Assembly (NCBI GenBank): GCA_964035755.1
Contig: CAXIVR010000001.1
Location: 255,188,410-255,252,409 of the forward strand
Direction: 5' to 3'
Source: Teleogryllus oceanicus
Lineage: Eukaryota; Arthropoda; Insecta; Orthoptera; Gryllidae
DNA: 64,000 nucleotides
Part shown: in pieces, positions 37,398-50,500 of the stretch
How positions within the stretch are numbered: the stretch's first letter is position 1
Layout of the letters: each line of letters opens with the position of its first letter
Translations under genes and position numbers: made by a program
Notes under the pieces: generated by a model
What the model was told of the DNA's origin: nothing
Database searches by the model: none
What the model saw: the letters and a program-made list of their open reading frames with translations, nothing else

Positions 37398-40300
37398 TAT
37401 ATGTATTTTTAATGCATTAAGTTGTCATGAAAGCAATAACTTTAACCTCAGACAGGAACACTCACACTAGCAGAGGAATATCCGTCTATGAGGGGATAAA
37501 TTATGTTTTGTTATACAATTATTAACTCAGCAACTTTTACATTTCTACATTAAGATACCATTTTTCTAAACATCGTACACGCTTATCAGTAACCAATCGG
37601 GTAGCAATTCAATTTATAAGATTTATATACTACTAGTAGATAAATGGTGGAACAAAAAATGTGCAGAAGTGGAAGAGAACATTGGTGGGGCACGAAGTAA
37701 AGAATCATGGAAACTAATAAAATGTTTGAGACAAGATAAAAATGGACAATGGGTGAAATATTACTCAGATATGTTTGAAGAGAATAGACCAGAATACAAG
37801 AATGTTTTAGAAGAAATAAACAAGACACTGGATAGAACACATGCAAACAAATGTACAGAAGACATACATTTGAATGAGATAAAGAACTCCATCAAAAATC
37901 GAAAACGGAAACTCTCCCGGTCCTGGAGGTATTGCTGTAGAACTATTTAAAAATGCTCCGATAAGTGTCCTGAAATCCTACAAAAATTTTTAATAAGTGA
38001 TGACAGGCGATAAGATACCTACAGAATGGAAACAAGCCTTCTCACGCAATTTACAAGAAAGGTAAAAATCGAGTGTAAAATTACAGAGGAATAAGTGTAA
38101 CTTCTACTACTGGAAGACTGTATGGACGTATTATAAAAGATAGAATTGAAAGGGAGTTCACCACAGCAGAAGAGCAAAGTGGATTTACAGCTGGTAAAAG
38201 TTGTATTGACAACATATTTGTTATAAGGCAGGTTTTAGAAAAGAGACTATCAAGAAATAAGGCAACATATCTTGTATTCATAGATCTTGAAAAAGCTTAT
38301 GACACAGTCCCTTTAGGAAAACTCTTCCAAATTCTGGAAAATACAAATATTGACAAGAAATACATAAATACATTAAAAGATTGGTATCTGAATCAAGAAA
38401 GTAGGATAAAAGTAAGTGGTCAAATATCACAACCATTTCGACAAACAAAGGGCCTGAGACCAGGATGTTGTATCACCAAGTCTGTTCAAAATATACCTGA
38501 ATGAAATACTGAAAGATTGGCAAAATAAATGCAGAGGTATGGGTATATGTATCAATGAAGATTACCTGCATACCTTACTATTCGCTGATGATCAGGTTAT
38601 TTTAGCTAATGACGATTTTGATGTAGAATATATGGAAAGTAAAACTGAAGGAAACGTATGAGAAAGCAGGACTAAAGATCAATTTTTCCAAAACAAAATA
38701 TCTGGTGGTAGGAGAAAATGCAGGTTGCAGCATACCAATAAATGGAGAGCAGATAGAAGCATGTGAGGAATTTAAATATTTAGGAGGAATCATCAGTAAA
38801 GAAGGAGACTCCAGAAAAGACACTATCTCAAAGATCACGAAGGAGACAAGTCACTGAAAGTTAAACTCTACTTTGGGGAAATGAAATATCCAAATCAACT
38901 AAGAAAAGACTGTTTGAAACCATCGTACAAAATGTAGTGCTGTATGGATCAGAAACGTGGGAAATAAGAAAACGAGAAAAAGACAAATTAAAAAGCCTGC
39001 AAATGGATTTCATGAGAAGAAGTTGTAAAGTGTCTAAAATGGACCATGTAAGAAATGATGAAATTTTGAAAAGAATGCAAATACAGAAATCGATTTTAGA
39101 GGAAATGGAAACACGAAGATTAAAATGGTTTGGTCACGTGAAAAGGCTCGGTTATGAGAGATGGCTCCAGAAAATCTCTGAGTGGCTCCCCTTAGACAGA
39201 AGAAAAGAGGTAGACCCAGAGAAGAATGGCAAAAGCAAGTTATGAAGGACATGCAGAAAAGAGGCCTTGAAGAAGACGATTGGAATGATAGAGAGGCTTG
39301 GCGATTGGGATGCGAGAGACGGCCGCAGGAGCTGTAGACAACTCGCAAGAAGACGAAGATATACTACTAGTAAAACGTAGCGTACCAGTCACTGATAAAC
39401 CTCATATTTGGGAATCAGAATGCAAACGTATTAAATCGGCGATCCTCATCTAGGTGTCGAGAATAGGGATGCAACATTGATGTTGATATTTTGAAAACAT
39501 AGATTTTGTATAGATACATGAACATATTTCGTAAAAAAATGAAACATTTATGAAACCTGATGTTTATTATCGACGTGCTTAATGAGTTGTTGTGAATGAA
39601 AAGGACCGATAATCACAATTTTATAAAAAAGTAAAAATATGAAATAATATTGCATTATACCACTGTCAATATATGTGTTCGAATAAAGCGAACGGTGATT
39701 GTAACATCCCCATCCAGTAGACTATCTTCAGCCTAAGAAATGATCCCATTTTTCTGACGTTTCCTACGTATGTCCTACCGTACGCAGAGGCGGCCAACGC
39801 AAGCACTCTAGGTGTAAGGTCTCGCCCACCTTCCTGTACCCATTTGAGGAAGTTGTGACTCCATAAGATGACCCTGGGCGATAGTTTTCAGGCTTAGTTT
39901 CGCTGTTATTCTTTTTACTTTCTTTTGTCGTTTGTCTAAATCGTATTATAAATTAACAATCACGGCCACTATCAAAACAAATTATCTTCCACGAACTTGA
40001 TCGATGTTTCTAAACCAGGTTTTGACAGATGTTTTAATTTTGAACATTGATATTTGCATTTGTATTACTTGAGCATCATTCCTTCGCTTTTCTTGCTATC
40101 CGAAACTGGGAGGGGACGCGCCGATAATTCAGCGAGGGTAGATCGGGAGAATAGCTACCCCCCCCTGTACGTATAAATCTCCGTAGCAGCGTACTCTCAT
40201 TAAGTGAACTGATTATTCGTATTTTTCATGCTACTAATTTAATTTTATAACCTACACACTTCTTTCACCAACGCATTTTTTTCATCAAGTGATCCGCGAC

Positions 40301-42900
40301 GTGCTACCGCACGTCGCTCGCTACCCGACGGATCCAACGTCAGTTCGCGAGGCCTTCGGCCTCGCCTGAGACTGGTTCGCGCCTCCGCTGTCGCTTCGGC
40401 GCTCACGCTGATATATACCTCCCTCACGTTAAGAGAATTTATTTTAAAGGGACCACTCACTTTTAAGAAAATTTCTTTTAGAGGGAATAGTAAATAAATT
40501 GACATTAAAAAATGTCATTTCCTACTAAGAAAATTTAAAAAAATATAAAAGTAAAAAATATTGTATTAACGTCTAGTCTTTTTGTGAAGTTTCGTTGACA
40601 CTATAGATGTTAAGAATTTCCACATAATGTCACTAATACTCTTTTTAAATTTTTTTTCTCCACATATATTCAAAAAGTTAAGTCTGAAATTGGCCTTAAT
40701 GAAATGCAATTAAAGAATAATTTCAAACTTACCTTCATCAATATATGTGGAGAAGAATGCATAAAGCAAATGACTTTCATTAAATCAAACAAACGAATGG
40801 AAAAAACAATTGCTTAGAAACGTATGTGACTTAATGTAGCCTTGACATAGGGGTAGCTATTCTCCGATCAGCCTTCAGCAGTTCTTCTCTAATAATGGCA
40901 GAATGTACGCATGAAAGACTGCGGGTATCAAACACACTGTTCAGTGCGATGATGTCTATTTGTCGGCTCCAGTTCCCTTCCAGTCCCGGTCAAGCAGCGG
41001 CTGTGAGCATCTCTCCTTTCATCTGCAGGTCCCAATTCTTCGCGGGGTCTGAACGCTGCAGAAAATAGTACTAGAACATAGATCGCAAGCCATCCCTTGT
41101 TAGACCTATCTGGATATACACAGCAATAGGATGCTAGCAATTTGTTCATTGCTCACTCGGACTCGAACTGCCTTTTTCCTTTTGTTTGTGATATTGCGTA
41201 TTAGTTATTCAATTGTGCCACTTACACCTTTTCTTCCGCTTCATTCTATCATTCCAAGCATAATATCCTTTCTAGAGATTTTGTTGACTCATAGTATGTC
41301 CAAAATATTTATTTTCCATTTTGGCTTTGGCTTTTAAGAAAGTTCTGTTTTCTTTCAAAATTTCGTTTTTATCTTTTTGCCCTCCCATTGTACGTTTAAT
41401 ATTTTCTTCCGTGTCCATACTTTAAAAGCATCTTCTTTTTCGGCCTATCTCAATGTTCAGCTTTTACACCCACACAACAGGATTAGAAATACCATTTTCT
41501 CGATTATTAGGATTTTGGTCTTACGCAAGGCTTGATTTCTGACGGAACGGCGTTCATCTCGCTGATAATTATTACATTATATTATAAATATATAATTATT
41601 TCTATTAAATTGATAAATCATTTTGAGCGCGTTCCGGGACCTAAAATTTTAGAAATCAATCACTTGATATGCCTGCATATTTTATGAATTTGTGTAATTA
41701 TCTTTCCGCTGCTTTTTCTAAAATTATTCTTCTCTTTAGTTTTTCTGTACAGTATCCAGAATTTGTTATTGTAATTCATAAGTATTTAACTTCGCCTGCT
41801 ATGTATATCACTTCTCCGTTGATGATCAGGCTTCCATTTTTACCAGTGGACATAAATGTTGTTTTCTTTAAATGTAAGTTCATAGAATATTTAAATTTTA
41901 TATTAATAATATATTTAGCTATCATTATTACATAATTCAGAATTAAGTACAAATAAAACATCTGCATAATTTTGATATAACATTTTTGTGTTTTCTCGAA
42001 AAGGAGTAAAGTGGACATGTCACGTTTTGAATGTTTGCTCCTCATTTCGCGCTCCTTTCTATCCAAGCCCAGCGCCGCCAGGGCACGCGCTCAAGTGTAG
42101 TCACCCTTCTGAGCTGGAAGCAGGGTCGCACCTCTGGCACACTGCTGTGCTGATAGCGTGACTTTTCTTACCTCTGCAGACATCTCACCACGTTCTTCGG
42201 CGGGCTGCGTGCTACACTAGGGCAATTCGATATGCCCAAGCGTAGGAAGAGGGCGGTGAGCAGTTTTCAGTGGGCGAGAACATTGCAGTGACGAAGTGGA
42301 GATTATATTTACTATACAAGAATTAGTGGAATCATTCGCGTTTCGTTATTAGTAACCGAGTATTATATATGAACAAAATAATAATTCAAACAATAAATAA
42401 CAATTATAAATGTATATTAGTTTAATAAACATTTTCTGAGATATTAACTAAAATAACTTATTTAGTCGACATTTATGGATGGTAAGCTATTGTTTTTCAT
42501 TGAAAATACAGGTATAATACCTTTATAACCTTATGGACGTCCATACCATTATAGACGTCCTATAGAGGTATTTTACCGAGTATCTAATACCTTTTCGGTC
42601 CCTGCCTATTCCTCATTGCCAGTTTACACACCTTGGTCATATTTCGAATGAGCCGGAACATTTCTTTAGGTCTTCTTTTGTTGTTATGTTCTTCCACTTC
42701 TTTGCATTTTTCTTTTTTTATTTATTTATTTAACGTCAAAAAAACAGTTAAAAACTGCGTATGACGTGCTATATTTCTTGAAGAAACTTTTCTTTATCTT
42801 GTCTTGGTCTACGCTGGAATACCCTGCGAGTTCTCTGACTTTTATCCTTTGCTTTCTTAGCAGAGAAATATAATACTTGAAAAGAACGAAACATTAGGAT

Positions 42901-42944
<44 letters not shown>

Positions 42945-45900
42945 CACGCGAATGGAGAGGAATCGAAGGTAAAGTGTATATACTCGTACTATATAATCCT
43001 TGGAATCTTCACTTCGATGACTGAGTTTCCAAGATTTATAACAATTGTGAGACTCCATCTTTATATTTCGCGGTGAAAATCTTGAAATCTCTCTACAGGT
43101 CTGGTTCAGTTTGCCCATTGTGAAACCATGGAGCAGGTTGTTACTCTGTGAGAACCTCTAGGCACCGGGCGGGCGTTCTTTCAGCGCCCGCCGCGAAGGG
43201 CTAGGCTAAAGTGGCCGTGGGGGAAGGGGTTGCGGGATTTCCAAATCCGATATGGCACTGGGACAGTGGTTCTTGAATATCGTTGCGAATGCTCACTCCA
43301 AGTTCACCGATTGGCTGGCTTACTCGGTGCTCTTCTCCGCTTTATATTTCTCGCTCCACGTCCACTCGTCCACTGCGCGTTTGTTCATTCATGAGCCACC
43401 TCATTCTTAGTCTTCGAGTTCTCGAATTCCAAACAATTTATTTGAGTGTCAATTTTTCGTGATGGTACTTGAGAACGTTTGTGGTATGGAGGGAAACAAC
43501 TGTGAGCAAGCCAAAGTGCAAGATTCTGAAAGAACAGTTTCTGAAAGCCGAAGTTGTTTCTTGGATTTTGTAGTAATTTTCAAAGAAGACTTCTTGGAAA
43601 ATTACTACAAAATCCAAGAAACAACTTCGGCTTTCAGAAACTGTGTAATGAGTACACTGTCAAATCTGCCAAAATTTGCTTATTTTTCTCGCGTCTTGAG
43701 TGAGACTTATCAAACATACATAAAGGGCAGATGACAAGCATACTCGCTATGAGCGTCTCACAGAAAGGACGGGAGAACGATCGGTAATAGAAGGTAGTTT
43801 GCCCGGTTCAGGGTTGGGCAAATTGCATATTTTTTTATTGGAACGGTATAGTGTTATCGCCAATTCAAAAATTAATTGAGTCATGCAAATTTCTGAACAA
43901 TAACTATATATATAGTTATTATAAGTATACAACAATATCAAAAATATCTCTAACTCAAATAAATGGAATTTTTTTAAAACGACTACTCTCTCAAACAAAT
44001 CATCAGGCAATAAACTCCTAGTTGGCGAATGTATAAAACACGCAAAGACAAGTCATTCAACTGGCGCGGATGAACATAAACTTATGTTACAAGAAAAAAT
44101 AAAGTCTGATAATTATTTAGATTTTTAAAGATTTGGAGTTATCACATAAAAATGAAGAGAAATCAAAATCTACAGCTTTTTTTCATTTGTATTTACAATA
44201 ATAGAAGTATTTCTTTTTTAATACATCTATTTTATGTATTTAAATATATCTGCAAAAAACATGCCCAAAAAACTCAAAAGTTTTTTGAATACAAAAATAC
44301 ATATTTCAAATACAAGTATTTAAATATTGCTCAACCCTGTCTATAAACTATGTGCGATCAGCAATGTACTATTCTCAGTTCCCAGCTTGGGCGTAGTTTG
44401 CCACGAGTAAGTCCGGAAAAAATTGTAGAGTGAAATTGCAAAATATGAACATAAATATATAAGGAAAACGCTAAAAATGAATATGTAAAATCAGATTTTC
44501 CTGCAATATGTAACATCAAATTTCGTTACAAAACATTTAGCACAATTACACTGTGTAAGTATCCTTACAATACAATTTTAAATAAAAGCTAGCGAGGATA
44601 CAACATCACGTAGTTTCTGGCATTATTTCTAAATTTGTAATTTTTGAAAATTGATAGAGTTCAACGAAAATGAGAATTCTTTTAAGCGTCCCTTCTATCC
44701 CTAGAAAAAATTGAAGTAGTTTTTGAGATATTTTTAATATATACATCAATTTAATTCTCAAATTACTCTAAAACAATGCGGTTTTGCAATAAACTGTACA
44801 TGACCTTTGCAATCTTCGTAAATACGGCGGGTTGGGCGAAAATGAGACTAGCAACATATTTTACAGTCTTTAAACAAAAAAATTGGAGCTTGTTTTGAGA
44901 AAAAGTTACAATTGTTTTAATTGCATTTACTTTGTCCCAAATTGCACGAACAAAACTTATATTTTTCAACCATTGCACATGATCTTATTTCCAGATGTCA
45001 GAACAGATTTCAGTAAGGAAAAAAAAAAAAAACCAAATAACATGGTGTAGATCTGATTTTTATTAAAATCTGAGGAATTTCAAAAATTGGAAATGTTCAA
45101 AATTTGTTTGACATCTTACAGCTATATGATTAAAGAAAGATTTCTTCCTTAATGAAATTTATTTCTCAAAGTTAGATTTTTAAATAATTTCATGTACAAT
45201 TTTTTTCAAAATATGAGTTATTTTCATAATTTTTTGAGATAATTTTCTGAGGTGTCAGAAGCAATGGAGTGTTGAGAATACATTCGAAGTGTCTTTCACC
45301 TGTAGTGTTAAACAGTTTAAGTAGTGCCATAGTGGCAGGATTTTTCTCTATCTTCAATATTTTCATACATATAACATACACAATAGTTAAAATTTTAATG
45401 AAAATGGCACATTTACAATTTAACACAGTTTTCAAAAGTTAAAGATATGCACTTTTCATATCTCTTTAGTGTAGTTTCATTAACATTTTTTTTTTAAGAA
45501 GTGTGAAATGTTAGTAGGATAGAAGTTGCAACATTATAACATAACTGTTACAATTCATATGAGAAAGTATTGATGGTAACAGGGTTGCAGCACCACTAGT
45601 TATCATTATTGAAATATCAGTACCTTGCAGGCAGTACAGTTTGATGTAACTGTCATCACATTCACCTGATCATCTGTTAGTGAGACTTGGAATTTCAACA
45701 ATAGACAACTTGTATTGTATTCTGTGTACTAAAATATTTCCATGGTTTATTATTCAAAATGAGGTACAATACCTGTTGTTTGGGAGATCATTATTTCCAA
45801 TCAAATAGAACTATCAATCCCTAAGGTGTGTGTAGAATGAGCAAAATGAGGATTTACTATATCATGCATGTCATGTACTATCGAGATATAATACATTTTA

Positions 45901-47534
45901 AATGTGCGAATTTACCATTCCAATTTGACACTTTTTTACATTTGCCTGATGTACCCATGCTATGTCAGTTTCTTATGTATAGTACCTGGAATTCATATAC
46001 TATACACAATCTTTGTCACATGTGTAACCTGGAAACATGCTATTGTACTGGTCGGTATAGCAATTAGCTTACTAAAAGCTCAATGTTTGTGTCACTGCCA
46101 TAACAAGTTAGGTGTTTCACCCACAAAGGTCAACTTGTCACAAAGCAAATAGGAGTGGGTACCAGGATACCTTCTTTCTCAAATGTCAGCATCACAAGTT
46201 GGCAGAAATAACAATAACAACAATCCACATGACTGCGAGGTTGATAACTCTGACATGCAGAAGTTTAAACAAAGAGTACAGTAATAGAATGTTTCTTGAT
46301 CCTCTTTCTATGGACTTACAATTTGAATGGAATTATTTTCAAATAATTATTAGGATTAATATCATAACAATTTTCATAGTTAAACTTAAAACAATATTAA
46401 AATACTTGCCCCCAATGATTTGCTTTCATGGTTTTCTTCAGAGAATTCTTTCGGAAATGGTCAGAGCCACAACCAAACTGCATAGCTGCAAACATTTGCA
46501 AAAGAGTGGCTGCTTTTTTCATAATATTTATTGTTTCTGCTCGAATCTAAAATTATGAAAATACATTAAATTTAGATACACTACAGAATATAAGTAATCC
46601 CGGAAAATACATTCATGATATATTTCCACACCTCTTCATCATGTTTTAATGTAGATTTCCTTTTGGCTGATGAAACTGTAGAAGAATGATTACCATGAAC
46701 AGCGCACTTGCAAACACAATCCTTCCGTTTGGAAGGAACATCTGGAGTCCCTTCACCTGCCATGAAAAAGAAAACAAAAACTATAGAATTTTTTTTTTTT
46801 AACAGTGAAAAGCACAGTGTACAGCACCAACGTGAAACTATTTTGTCAGGACATGAATGAACTGTTTCTGTTTAATGCCCAGACAAATTGCAAACTTTAC
46901 AAAAATTTAAAGCTTTTCTAAAACAAAAAACAGAGAGGTAATTTACTGTTTTAATAGTGTCCAACAAAGCAATAAAAATATATGCCACAATTTAAAAAAA
47001 AAATATTGCTAAACATATTACCTAATTTTTATTAGTAATTAGCTTTTACTTACGTGAACTATTCGTAATGAAAGTAAACTATAACAAGACATTTGTAGCA
47101 AAATTTGCACTATAATGGCAATGGCTAAAGAAATGAAATACAACATAAGAAATAATACATGCACACTACAAAATTCAGCAACACTACACACTACATTCAT
47201 ACTCAATGAAATTCAGTAAATACTCAAAAGTATACACTAGTGTAAATAATTTAGGGCAACTATTTTTGTAAACATACATAAGTTCTGAACCATCAAACAA
47301 CACTAAACGTACGTTATTTAATGTACAACAGGAATAACATGTTTATCATCAATAACTTGTAATACGACATGAATCAGGTGTAAAAACTTGGCACTGGTGT
47401 TGAGATAAACATAATTTTTTAATCAGCCCATCTTGACATCTTAAGGCACAATGCTTCCCCACTAGAGCCATCTGCTCAGGCTGTATGAGCCTTCCCGCCT
47501 TTGTTAAGGGTCAGGGGTTTGTAAATGAGTGAAC

Positions 47535-47570
<36 letters not shown>

Positions 47571-50500
47571 GAACGAAAAGGAGAGAGCGAACGAAAAGGA
47601 GACAGTGCGAAAGGGGGGGGAGAGCGCGAAAGGGGGGAGAAGTGCGCGAAAGGGGGGAGAGAGTGCGCGAAAGGGGGAGAGGCGAAAGGGGAGAGAGTGC
47701 GCGAAAGGGGAGAGAGGCGGAAAGGGGAGAGGTGCGCGAAAGGGAGGAGTGCGAAAGGGGAGAGTGCGAAAGGGGGAGAGGCGCGAAAGGGGGGAGAGGC
47801 GCGAAAGGGGAGAGGGCGAAAGGGGGAGAGTGCGCGAAAGGGGGAGAGAGTGACGAAAGGGGAGAGAGTGTACGAAAGGGGGGGATGGTGGGGAGAGAGT
47901 GCGCGAAAGGGGGAGAGAGTGTGTACGAAAGGGGGGAGAGAATGTGTACGAAAGGGGGAGAGGTGTACGAAAGGGGGAGAGAGTGTGTACGAAAGGGGGA
48001 GAGAGTGTGTACGAAAGGGGGAGAGAGTGTACGAAAGGGGGAGAGGGAGTGAACGAGAGTGAATTCTGTCTCTGATAGAGATGAAGTTGACTAGACACCA
48101 TTCCAATGGCTCACTATTCAGAGAACTTCAGGCACTATGAACTGAATCAAGAGATGTGTGTGTGTGTGTGTGTGTTTGAAGGGATAGATGGATAGGTTGA
48201 AATGAGGTGTGGGGCGGAGAAGCGAAAGTCGCGAAGCGCGCAACGTCAGTGTTTACGTTCCGACTGGCCGTTTGTTACTCACCTGATGAGATTCGATTCT
48301 AATGGCGATATGACGGGAAGCTTTTTATGAAATAACGCCGAACAAAACTCTTAAATTTAAAAGGGAAAAATACGTCTGTAGTAAAATGTCGAAAACGATT
48401 GTGACTGTAGTCCAGTGCTAATACGACAGGGATAGAGAAAAATAAGATGTTGCTAATTGGTAAGCATAAAAAACAAAGCCGATTTAAAAACAAGAAAATC
48501 CTACAAGTTGTATAAAAAATACAGGATGACGTCATTCATATTTAAAAAAGATCTTCGACGAGGGATTGTGAGTTGTAAACAACAGCAAGAAAAATTCCGC
48601 TTCCAGTAGACAACTGCCAAGCTCATCCTGATGTTGAGATCCTCGGGACCGTCACAGTGGTGTTTCTGCCTACCAACATCTCTTCTGCAACCGAAGGGCC
48701 AAGCTATCATTTGCAACTTCAAAAATTATTACAAGTCGACTCTTCATAACATTCATGCTTTGGAGTTAAAACCGACCATAACTAGAGGGGATACAACGGC
48801 ACATACTTCCTCGCATTATTTATAACATTGGAAATTTTCGAAAATTAGACCAGCTCCATTTTTAAGCGTTTGCTCTATCCGAGGAAAAGTTACAACAAAA
48901 AGTGTTGGGGCCCTTTTTAAGAATTTTCAAATGTTGAGCTATTAAAGCAAATTGACCCAAAAATCAAAATATTTGTTTGAAACTAACATGACCTCGAGAT
49001 CAGCTTCATCTTTGGGGAATACCAAATTTAGAGAAAAACGTTTGAAGGATTAGGCAACTAGCATTGTCGACAGACAGACCCGCATCGGATGGGCGGGGAG
49101 ACGGTCAGTCGGACTGACTGCTCGTATAGATTCATATATCCGACGACGACGTCCAGTAGAACAAATAGCTGATAAACATAGAATCAGTATGTAAACAACT
49201 CATTCCATCATTCAGAACAATCACCTTCAGACTCGTTCAAGGCGGGTTCCAATACACCTCACCGTTCATCACAAAGCCGAGGGACTTCGCTTTTGCAGTG
49301 TTATTTCAATTTCGAAGATAACGGATTTGTGGACGGGATTTTAATCTCTGATGAAAGTTAGATACTTTATTTTGAACCGGTTTCCAAGAGTCAGAGAAAA
49401 AAGCGTGCTTCAACACAACGCTCGATCTCCATACAGCACTACTGACTGAAAACTATCGGCAAATTTGATTTTGAGCTTCTACGTGTTTATACAACGGTAC
49501 TCTAACTTGTTTTGATGTTAACCAACTGAGTAACCAGTTATTTACAAAACATTTATGAATTTTGGGTTTTTTAAAATTGAGTTTGATTTAATTATGAAGA
49601 AAATTATTGTAAATGATTGTTAAGTGTTTGCTGCTACATTTTGACGTCCTTTAATTTACACCTTGAGAGAAACTTTATTTTATTACTAAAAATAGACACA
49701 AACATTCAGTGGACGAAATGACACCGGAATTCCAAACTTCCATGTGACGCAAACCGTATTCTTTACGAATTATTGTTGTAAGGCAAACTCTATTGTGCGC
49801 TAGAAACGACTTACTTGGATATTTTGTTTCTGGTCTGTGGAAATGTGCAGTGCATCATAACAACCTTGACAACAAATTTCTTCCTTAATTTTTACAAAAC
49901 TAAATCAATACCACGGTACTGACGAAAACAAAAATATTACTATTGTCTCTTCCGAGACACGAAAATCATATTTTAGGGACCTTGGAATCACGGCTTCCGA
50001 CTTTCGCCTAATGGGTATGCGTGATGCGGATTTCATGTGCGCCGTCACTTATACCTGTATCATAATCAATGAAGTACTATATTTCTTCGCCTTAAATGTT
50101 TCAAGCAGGTCTGGGGAGTAATTCCCTCTCCGGCAGTAGCGTATTTAGGGGTTTTGAGGCTATGGTTTCTTATAATCGGAACAAAATCGTCATCTTTCCT
50201 GATCGTACTGGGTTACTCTGATTCTTTATATGTCAATTTCAACATCTTGTTTTCAAATTTGAAGACATGCTTACCATTACGAATGAACAATTATTTCCTA
50301 AATTGTTTCGTTTGGTTTGTTTTTTTCGTGTTTCCGGGCGCGTCAACTGCTTTGGTCATTAGTCCCGTTAGTGTAGTGTATGTTTTTCTCGGGAGATGGC
50401 GGTGATCTTCCCCCGCTGGATGGCGAGATCCGGTGCCGACCTACCGTCGGCTACTGGGGTTTCCCCCTAACCAGGACTCTCCCACCAGCGGGGCACCACC

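Larger units (their letters stand above)
36154..40136. repeat. 2.2-kb repeat P1, copy 1 (carries a LINE insertion)
   Basis: Starts TTAAGGCTAAATGCACCGAA and ends GATAATTCAGCGAG. Excluding 37639-39372 it aligns along its length with 59063-61245, with scattered substitutions and small indels; the GC-rich part at 36480-36620 is the most diverged. No terminal repeats or sizeable ORF. Lies in RUNDC1 intron 8. Confidence 0.85.

Noticed and set aside
36154..40136. P1 copies as a simple segmental duplication of genes
   Set aside because: No coding content, and both edges are shared while the flanks differ, which fits a dispersed repeat better.
43459..43734. 91-codon forward frame as a gene
   Set aside because: Half of it is the perfect inverted repeat and the rest matches no family; kept only as a structural finding.
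46404..46409. Using CAA|GTATTT instead of the GC donor for RUNDC1 exon 8
   Set aside because: It leaves phase 0, which puts exon 9 out of frame; GG|GCAAGT leaves the two bases required.
47504..48106. Frames of up to 200 codons on both strands
   Set aside because: Produced by the minisatellite, whose unit lacks stops in several frames.
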